This document shows positions 58,158 to 64,000 of a stretch of DNA of 64,000 nucleotides, piece by piece. Numbering within the stretch: the stretch's first letter is position 1; each line of letters begins with the position of its first letter. Under the pieces are notes generated by a model. It worked only from the letters and a program-made list of their open reading frames with translations, made no database searches and was not told the origin of the DNA. Location: the NCBI GenBank assembly GCA_020160935.1, contig JAIUPL010000002.1, forward strand, positions 186,001-250,000, read 5' to 3'. This DNA is from Bacteroidota bacterium. Its GTDB lineage: Bacteria; Bacteroidota; Bacteroidia; Chitinophagales; Saprospiraceae. Position numbers and translations under genes: made by a program.

Positions 58158-59990
58158 TTATTCTGTTTGTGTATCTTTTTTTATGAGCGGCACGTTGTAA
58201 CTTACACCTATATACCAGGATCGGCCGCTCTTTTCCACCAGAGAAGGTTGTGCATCTGCACCGGTCAGGATGGTGCCGATACCCTGCCCGTTTCCAAATG
58301 CCTTGTATTTGCCAAAAGCGCAACCTGCATCGAGAGAGATGCGGTGCTGACCGTCATAGAAGAGTATGCCGCCGCCCAGCAAATACCGAATGTTGGTTTC
58401 GGGGTAAATATCGGCCCCAAGGCCTACTTCCGGCCCGAAGCCGACCCTGATTTTTGTGCCTCCAATACAGGTTCTCCAGTACAGATGAGTAAGCGTACTG
58501 GCCCCCAATGCAATCTTGTTAGGACTGCTCTCATCCAGAATCTCCCGCTTCGCCTGGTCGGTGATACTTTGAATACTATCCACGACCGTGCTGTCGGGGC
58601 GTGTTACTGTTATGATGCCACCATTGGGATATCGGGCATACATGGTATCCGGCACTGTAAACGAATGTAATCCGAACTCCTGGTTCCAGAGGCCATGCAG
58701 GACAACTCCGTACGACTGATCCACTTTCAGTCCGCCCCGGATCAAATACTGGAACAGGCGGGGCGGGTAGGTTTCATTGGTTTTAAGATTTTTGAGTGTG
58801 ATGGTAAATTCCAGTTTATCGAAACTTCTCACTTTGATTGGTACGATCGTCGCCTCAGCCAGGTAAGAGAGCAACAGCAGTTCGGCGCGGGTGGCGGCAA
58901 ATTGCTGGGCCTGTTTATAAGTATTTTCTTTTGCGGCACGAGTGGCATCGTCCAGCAAATTGTAAAGCGAGTCGATGTTTTCATCCACGGTTAGTCGGTA
59001 ATCTGCCAGGTTTATTATAATAATCCCTTTGTTGGTTTCGAGTAGTTCATGGTCGGGTTGGGTATTGTGTTTGGTCAAGTCGATAAATGCGCGCATTTGC
59101 AGATTAGCCTGCGCATAATGCTCCAGTTGGAGCAGGGCTGAGACGGGCACCGAACCTACTACACCCACTGAAGCATCGGCTCCTCCTTTTTTGTCATCCT
59201 CCGGTTTTTTGAATAAATCGAAGTTGCCGCCAAATTCAGCATCGATCTGGCGGTCTTCCATTTTGGCAGAATAGAGGTACGGGTTGAAGTTGTCGAGGTA
59301 CACCTTTACATAATCGCCTACCCGAATGGTTTTTTGTTTGCATTCCTCACACGTTCCTTCCTTGCAGGATTGCCTGTACACTTTTGATTTTGCCGATTTT
59401 CGGGTGGAACAATCCAGCAGGATCAGTACGTTGGCATCTTCCATCATAGCGCAATAGTCGAATGTTCTTTTGGATACGTCCGTTTGCAGGCCTTTGAGCA
59501 CATTGATTTTTTCGGCATGGAGGTCGACGGGCTGTTCTGATTTTGCATGTTTTGCGTCGCCTAAAACGAGTACTTTTTCTTTGCCATCAGCGGGGACATA
59601 CGTAATTTGATAGGGGTAGGCCAATTGTCGGGTTTCATTATGAATTTGCATGATTCCGTTCCCTTTTACTTCCATCAAGAGGTGAATAACAGTGCCAGCA
59701 TCTTGAATATCCAGTTTGTCTTTAGAGATCATCACGGTTTCGGGTTTATCACTGTCCGATGTTGCTTCGTATTTAATTTCTTGTACGTTATCCTTTGGAA
59801 TGATGATATCCAATACAACCTTTTTCGATGGCAGCACGTCCACGCGATCGAGCCGTTTGTCCGGATCATCTGATTTTGAGTCGGAGATATTTGGGTGGTC
59901 GCTGTCGGCAATATTCCAACTAACTGTGTATTCCTGTGCATTGCATACGTATGCCAGGCAGGACAAAAAAATGCTGAGAATCGTTTTCAT
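58158..59990 (-). CDS. Exported protein with C-terminal outer-membrane-barrel-like region
   Basis: The 610-residue product has a signal peptide (TILSIFLSCLAYVCNAQ). The N-terminal 150 residues are beta-rich (VVLDIIIPKDNVQEIKYEAT). A middle part has FDYCAMMEDANVLILLDCS and a Cys cluster CKEGTCEEC (near 216-224), then GDYVKVYLDNFNPYLYS. A helical segment near 360-390 follows. The last 130 residues (VGFGPEVGLGADIYPETNIRYLLGGGILFYDGQHRISLDAG) have the short alternating strands of a small outer-membrane barrel and end near WYIGVSYNVPL. I do not recognise the family. It starts 11 bases after the membrane protease gene, so the two are an operon. Confidence 0.75.
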   Translation of the reverse strand: MKTILSIFLSCLAYVCNAQEYTVSWNIADSDHPNISDSKSDDPDKRLDRVDVLPSKKVVLDIIIPKDNVQEIKYEATSDSDKPETVMISKDKLDIQDAGTVIHLLMEVKGNGIMQIHNETRQLAYPYQITYVPADGKEKVLVLGDAKHAKSEQPVDLHAEKINVLKGLQTDVSKRTFDYCAMMEDANVLILLDCSTRKSAKSKVYRQSCKEGTCEECKQKTIRVGDYVKVYLDNFNPYLYSAKMEDRQIDAEFGGNFDLFKKPEDDKKGGADASVGVVGSVPVSALLQLEHYAQANLQMRAFIDLTKHNTQPDHELLETNKGIIIINLADYRLTVDENIDSLYNLLDDATRAAKENTYKQAQQFAATRAELLLLSYLAEATIVPIKVRSFDKLEFTITLKNLKTNETYPPRLFQYLIRGGLKVDQSYGVVLHGLWNQEFGLHSFTVPDTMYARYPNGGIITVTRPDSTVVDSIQSITDQAKREILDESSPNKIALGASTLTHLYWRTCIGGTKIRVGFGPEVGLGADIYPETNIRYLLGGGILFYDGQHRISLDAGCAFGKYKAFGNGQGIGTILTGADAQPSLVEKSGRSWYIGVSYNVPLIKKDTQTE

Positions 59991-60001
59991 ATGTGAAGAT
60001 G

Positions 60002-61507
60002 TTAATAAGAATGTGCAATGGAAGAGACCGGGTCGGTCAGCAGCGCCAGGCCATGCAACTCAAGAATATCGTGAATAGGTATGGCATATCCGAATTGATC
60101 ATCGCAGGCTACGATCATGCCGAGGGCTTCGTTGGTTTGGGCGTCCAGAATTACCGTACCGGAATCGCCTTTGTTGCAAGGTTTTTTGAATGGTTTTGCC
60201 GATGTTTTTGAAAAAACGATCAGGTTTCGCAGTACGTGCGGTTCTTCGTCGCCGGGATAATTTACGGGTTCGGTGTATCCGATATTGATGATGTATCCTT
60301 CGCAATTGCCGGAACGTGCGCCAGAAAACCAGATGCGTGTTTTTTTCCTGATATCTTCCACCGTTACGGTTCTGTGTCCTTTCGGCACCGTCAGGCTGGA
60401 AGACCACTGATAATCGCTGATAATATCATTGGAAAGGGGCTTCACCATGGCGATGTCCATTCGGCCGTTGCGATAACCCGATTTGATTTTCCCAACGACA
60501 AATGGTTTTTTATCGACAAAATTCTTTACATATTTTACCTCCCGGTCTACACTTTCCTCTTTGATACCATCCCAGGAATGTTTGTCGCGGACTCGAACAC
60601 AGTGGTAACAGGTGAGTAAAAAATATTCATTGCTGCCGTTTTTCACATCTCTTACGATGCAGCCGAAGGTTCCAATATTTTGAGGAGTAGCGGTATTCAG
60701 CAAACCTCCACCGGCTGTTGCTGGGGAGAATATCTCGTTGGCTGTTTCAACTTTTCCCGGCAACAGTATAAATATTGGAAAGTGAAAGGCATATCCATAA
60801 TTTGTAATGTATGAAATCTGTTTCATTGAGCCGGTCGTTACCGCCTTTTCAGAAGCAGGTTTTTCCCGATCCATTACAACTACGCACAACCTGAACTCCT
60901 GCTTGATATACTCATAACCCATGTGGAAGGAGGCGCCGGGGAAGGCTTTTTCCAGGCGTTCTCTATTGGCTTCCAATGCCAAAGTGGATACCTGAAATTC
61001 GTCTTCTTTGAGGTACTGATCTACCTGTTTAATATCGGTGAGGCCTTGCGGATTGAATTCGTTTGTTTTCCGCTGACTGTTTTTTATGAAAAGAACAAGA
61101 TCCAGCAGATCGTGCCAGAATTTGGAGCCCAGGCTGATAAAAAGTGCTGTAAAAAAGCATCCGGCAATAGCATAAAATCTTGTATCACTTTCCTTTTGAA
61201 GCCTATCTATGAAGTTGAGTAGTTTCTTGTCGCCAAATACATCTTTGTTATCGATCAGCAGTGTAAGAAAGTTAATATTAAGAAGCACGGCGGTAAAAAT
61301 GCCAAATCCAAAAGCAAGCAACCATAACCTTTTGGATCGCCTGAACTCCTCTTTCTGGTTAAAAGATTTTAGGTACAGATCCGGAACCCGCAGTTTGATA
61401 AAATCGATAATGCGTTCATTAACCGTGCTGGCAACAAAAAGCGTAAACAGAATGACGATAAGTGCATCACTCGGTTCCACGACATTGAATAAAAAAGGGT
61501 AACTCAT
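60002..61507 (-). CDS. Membrane-anchored trypsin-like serine protease
   Basis: From the ATG at 61507 the product has 501 residues. Three membrane helices lie at about 13-30, 60-85 and 110-130. A linker and a protease domain (about 275-480) follow, with His302 in LTCYHCVRV, Asp351 in MDIAMVKP and Ser449 in NKGDSGTVIL. The C-terminal protease half ends GMIVACDDQFGYAIPIHDI. GDSG and the layout are shared with the protease at 39876-41432, but the Cys cluster and N-terminal domain are not. It probably cleaves a membrane or periplasmic partner, perhaps the product of the next gene (inference). Confidence 0.83.
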   Translation of the reverse strand: MSYPFLFNVVEPSDALIVILFTLFVASTVNERIIDFIKLRVPDLYLKSFNQKEEFRRSKRLWLLAFGFGIFTAVLLNINFLTLLIDNKDVFGDKKLLNFIDRLQKESDTRFYAIAGCFFTALFISLGSKFWHDLLDLVLFIKNSQRKTNEFNPQGLTDIKQVDQYLKEDEFQVSTLALEANRERLEKAFPGASFHMGYEYIKQEFRLCVVVMDREKPASEKAVTTGSMKQISYITNYGYAFHFPIFILLPGKVETANEIFSPATAGGGLLNTATPQNIGTFGCIVRDVKNGSNEYFLLTCYHCVRVRDKHSWDGIKEESVDREVKYVKNFVDKKPFVVGKIKSGYRNGRMDIAMVKPLSNDIISDYQWSSSLTVPKGHRTVTVEDIRKKTRIWFSGARSGNCEGYIINIGYTEPVNYPGDEEPHVLRNLIVFSKTSAKPFKKPCNKGDSGTVILDAQTNEALGMIVACDDQFGYAIPIHDILELHGLALLTDPVSSIAHSY

Positions 61508-61730
61508 GGAATTTTTTTTAAATAATATCCACTGCAATGTTGCCCCTTTGTTGTAAAAGTGTTTCTACCCAAAAATGTGCTTTTCTCTATAAAAAACATA
61601 TTCTCTATAAAATAAATATTGTAGCATGTTTTTGAAAATCAGCACTTTACACCAATTCGTTTCTCTGCTTTGCAGGTTGGATTTTTCACTTGAAAGAATA
61701 TCTTTTTTTAGATTTGAAGTGCAGGCCTTC

Positions 61731-61763
61731 AAAAAAAACGAGGGCGCCCGGTTGGCGCCCTCG
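61731..61763 (-). terminator. Intrinsic terminator of the small Fn3 protein gene
   Basis: On the minus strand CGAGGGCGCC pairs with GGCGCCCTCG around a 5-base loop, followed by eight T (61731-61738). It begins 9 bases after the stop codon. Confidence 0.92.
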
Positions 61764-61771
61764 ACATTCGC

Positions 61772-62125
61772 TCATGCCCCGATCACATCTTCTATCCCGA
61801 TATACCCGCTTTCGCCGCCCCGGCAGATAACGGTGCAATAGAATGTATGCGTGCCGGTGCTCAGCCCTGTAAATGTGTAGTTCGTATTCGTCGTGTAGAA
61901 ATATCCGCTGAAATAATTGTCAGACTGGCGTACGTACCACACCTTGTACAGAATCGGGTCGCCGGAATAATTCCAGTCCATGGCATAGGAGTTGGACGTT
62001 TCGCCAGTTTTTTCCAGATTGCTGACGGCAGGACAAGGGTCCAGTTGTTCTTTTGAGGAATGGACAGCGTCAAAATCGTGGCCGGAGAAATGAAAAAGGC
62101 TCAGAAAAAGCAGTACTTTAAGCAT
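61772..62125 (-). CDS. Small secreted fibronectin type III protein
   Basis: The 117-residue product has a signal peptide (LKVLLFLSLFHFSG) and one Fn3-like domain (SNSYAMDWNYSGDPILYKVWYVRQS ... YTFTGLSTGTHTFYCTVIC). Two cysteines near the ends of the domain could pair. There is no T9SS tail. It has its own strong terminator. The function is unknown. Confidence 0.75.
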   Translation of the reverse strand: MLKVLLFLSLFHFSGHDFDAVHSSKEQLDPCPAVSNLEKTGETSNSYAMDWNYSGDPILYKVWYVRQSDNYFSGYFYTTNTNYTFTGLSTGTHTFYCTVICRGGESGYIGIEDVIGA

Positions 62126-62161
62126 GATAATCAGAGTTTATTCAGTGAATGAAAAGCCCCG

Positions 62162-62329
62162 TTACTTGCCGAAAGGCATGAGATGGCCAGGCTGATGCAG
62201 TGTCAGCAGCGTAGCGGGGGATGAAAATGTGCTCAGGATATTTCGCGCGAAAAGTTGCTCCCGAAAGAGGGGAGGCTCACTTCCTGTGCCGGTTATGATC
62301 TGAATGATCGCTTCCGACAGTACAAACAT
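62162..62329 (-). CDS. Possible 55-residue protein, unrecognised
   Basis: An open frame from the ATG at 62329: MFVLSEAIIQIITGTGSEPP, then LFREQLFARNILSTFSSPATLLTLHQPGHLMPFGK. There is no promoter box or clear ribosome site. It fills most of the 306 bases between the LytTR gene and the Fn3 gene, so it may simply be chance coding in a spacer. Confidence 0.3.
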   Translation of the reverse strand: MFVLSEAIIQIITGTGSEPPLFREQLFARNILSTFSSPATLLTLHQPGHLMPFGK

Positions 62330-62368
62330 GGGGGCTTGCAACGAGCGCTGCAAACGATAGGTATGAAG

Positions 62369-62396
62369 CCCGGGGTTTTACAAACGAAACCCCGGG
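62369..62396 (-). terminator. Hairpin after the LytTR response regulator gene
   Basis: CCCGGGGTTT (62369-62378) pairs with AAACCCCGGG (62387-62396) around an 8-base loop. It is 36 bases past the regulator's stop. T-rich sequence is clearer on the plus strand (62397 onward), so it may block transcription both ways. Confidence 0.65.
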
Positions 62397-62431
62397 TTTT
62401 TCCAATAAAGCATTTGTAAAATGGGCTGGAA

Positions 62432-63196
62432 TTATTTGCCAGGGGCTGCAATAGCAAGCCGATGCAGTAATTCATCCAGTTTGTCGGCTGCTACGGGCAC
62501 CTTCTCACCTGTAGTCATGATAACCTGCCGTACAGGGCGCTGATATTCGGCTATTTTTGTCAGGTTGAGGATGTGTGATCGGTGCACTTGCATCAGGATA
62601 TCGGGAAAATCCGCTTCGAGCGAAGTATACATACCGATATTTTTTGTTACCAGCATTTTGGAAGCAGGAGCATCGAAATGAAAAACAGTGGATGTGCCGT
62701 CCGCCTGGATGTGTACGATGGTGTCGAGATAGGGAAAAAGAATACGCTGCTGATCGGCAAGTGCAATACGCGGGCGTTTGCTCTGCACCACACTGTCTCG
62801 CCAGCGCTGGTATTGTATATTTTGGGTGCGAAGTATTCGCTCTGCCAGGGCGCGATCTACCGCCTGTCGCAATTCTGTTTCCACAACGGGTTTTTGTAAA
62901 AAATCAATAGTGTTGTCGGAACGAAAGGCTCGAACCGCAAATTGACCATAAGCGCTCGTAAAAATCACCTGAATATCCGGCAACCTGCAGGCTTCCAGCA
63001 CCTCAAATCCATTGCCGTTGTCGGCCAGTTCGACATCCATAAAAACCAGGTCGGGTTGCAAGTCCATCATCAGACGAATCGCATCATTTTGTGTGGCAGC
63101 ATGCCCGATGACCTCTATTTCAGGACACAAGTCGGATAGTAAACCCATCAAATCCTGCAGGGCGTGGTAATGATCTTCTACAATAATTGCTTTCAT
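62432..63196 (-). CDS. LytTR-family response regulator
   Basis: The 254-residue product has a receiver domain (acidic Glu7/Asp8 in IVEDHYHA, phospho-acceptor Asp54 in VFMDVEL, Thr/Ser in VIFTSAYG, Lys in FLQKPV) and a C-terminal LytTR DNA-binding domain (LFPYLDTIVHIQADG, DILMQVHRSHILNLTKIAEYQRP, GEKVPVA). Its ATG overlaps the stop of the kinase gene (ATGA), so the pair is co-translated. Targets are unknown. Confidence 0.93.
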   Translation of the reverse strand: MKAIIVEDHYHALQDLMGLLSDLCPEIEVIGHAATQNDAIRLMMDLQPDLVFMDVELADNGNGFEVLEACRLPDIQVIFTSAYGQFAVRAFRSDNTIDFLQKPVVETELRQAVDRALAERILRTQNIQYQRWRDSVVQSKRPRIALADQQRILFPYLDTIVHIQADGTSTVFHFDAPASKMLVTKNIGMYTSLEADFPDILMQVHRSHILNLTKIAEYQRPVRQVIMTTGEKVPVAADKLDELLHRLAIAAPGK

Positions 63197-64000
63197 ATTG
63201 AATGTTGTGCCATGCCTAATCGCAATGTTATACGGGTGCCTGCAGCAGAGCCGTCTGCATGTGTCAAATCTTCCATTTGCAGGCTGGAGTGGGTGTGGTG
63301 TTGCAGGTCGTATAAATTCAAACGCTCTCTCGTGATTTCCAGGCCATGTGATTTCCTTTCGGTCCCTGGTGTTATTTTTTCACGCCTACCTACTCCGTTG
63401 TCTTCTATCACAAAAACAAGTGCATGCGGCGCCATAGAAATGCTCAACCTGATACTGCCTACGCCATTCCTGGGCCCCAGACCGTGTATTATTGCATTTT
63501 CCAGAAAAGGCTGGAGCAACATGCCGGGTAAATGAAAACGAGCAACATCCAGTCCTTCTTCTATTTCTATGGAAAATTCTATCGGTTGGGGAAACCTGCC
63601 CGATTCCACTTCCACGAAATATCGCAACATATTTAGTTCATCTGCAAGGGGCACAACGGGCTGCCGGGCACTTTCCAGCACACTGCGCATGAGGTTTGCA
63701 AAAGTGGCTACATAACCGCGTACTTTCTCCACACCGTTATGGCGTATGTAATTGTTGATAGAAATCAGGTTGTTGGAAATAAAGTGAGGGTTTAACTGCG
63801 CACGAAGCGCATTTAGTTCCAATTCGATCATGCGCCGCTTTTGTTCTTCTTTGCTGCGTATCGAAGCCATTCTGGTACGATATACGACATAGAGCAATAA
63901 CAGCGCCAGCACAAGCGACAAGGTGGCAAACCACCAGGTCTGATAAAAAGGCGGTGTGATTTGTATTGAAATTTGCCGGGGCGTCGGACTCCAGACGCCA
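63193..64000 (-). CDS. LytS-type sensor histidine kinase, C-terminal part, cut by window edge
   Basis: The frame is open to the right edge, so the N-terminal sensor is missing. What remains: PPFYQTWWFA just before a membrane helix (LSLVLALLLLYVVYRT), typical of the end of a Y_Y_Y/two-component-propeller sensor; then the His_kinase domain with RAQLNPHFISNNLISINNYI (phospho-acceptor His) and an ATPase domain (LQPFLENAIIHGLGP, VIEDNGVGR, HGLEITRERL). It works with the LytTR regulator that overlaps it. The full protein is probably over 900 residues if it carries a propeller sensor (inference). Confidence 0.9.
   Translation of the reverse strand, partial: GVWSPTPRQISIQITPPFYQTWWFATLSLVLALLLLYVVYRTRMASIRSKEEQKRRMIELELNALRAQLNPHFISNNLISINNYIRHNGVEKVRGYVATFANLMRSVLESARQPVVPLADELNMLRYFVEVESGRFPQPIEFSIEIEEGLDVARFHLPGMLLQPFLENAIIHGLGPRNGVGSIRLSISMAPHALVFVIEDNGVGRREKITPGTERKSHGLEITRERLNLYDLQHHTHSSLQMEDLTHADGSAAGTRITLRLGMAQHSI

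Overview
The window looks like a piece of a chromosome from a Bacteroidota bacterium, probably of the Saprospirales (inference). The reasons are: two secreted proteins with type IX secretion C-terminal domains (type B at 20993-23734, type A at 27252-28937); many promoters with the Bacteroidota -7 box TAnnTTTG close to start codons; membrane-bound winged-helix and LytS/LytTR regulators of Bacteroidota style; a TMTC-like tetratricopeptide membrane protein; and a 498-residue helical protein of a type I associate with Saprospiraceae.

Layout. 1-6503: a histone-deacetylase-fold enzyme (cut by the window edge), rmlD, xdhC, a VOC protein, a secreted protein plus membrane winged-helix regulator pair, and a TPR-adenylate cyclase. 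6807-11710: an HtrA protease, then the molybdenum cofactor set moeA-moaC-mobA-moaD-moaE on the minus strand, which fits xdhC nearby. 11841-19256: an MFS transporter, tRNA-Thr and tRNA-Pro, tatD, an OmpA protein, glutaryl-CoA dehydrogenase, tRNA-Asn, psuG. 19501-28937: DUF58, DUF4286, two T9SS cargo proteins, a TMTC-like protein and hemD. 29051-33202: an amino-acid uptake operon (APC permease, NSS symporter with a 34-residue MetS-like subunit, DapA-family aldolase). 33402-38763: TfoX-N protein, DinB remnant, GH172 hydrolase, a frameshifted SDR, a PAS histidine kinase. 39486-56287: a small secreted protein, then five tightly packed genes encoding a trypsin-like protease and four very large proteins (1152, 1185, 1970 and 634 residues). 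56613-61507: a helical protein, a periplasmic/outer-membrane protein and a membrane-anchored second trypsin-like protease. 61772-64000: a small Fn3 protein and a LytTR/LytS two-component pair, the kinase cut by the window edge.

Two things stand out. First, thirteen long intergenic inverted repeats lie between 591 and 38950. Most have arms built of 7-8 bp tandem units. The arm sequence differs between families but is matched within each locus, and five loci share an ACTCTACG/CGTAGAGT hinge. They sit between convergent, divergent and co-directional genes, exactly fill the spacer between two tRNA genes, and supply the stop codons of at least seven genes. None is seen from 39 kb to the end. Second, the protease/giant-protein operon at 39876-56287 has no recognised function. 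One member carries a DUF6603-type domain, and the others contain motifs I associate only with unannotated proteins in other phyla. It is the best candidate here for an undescribed system.
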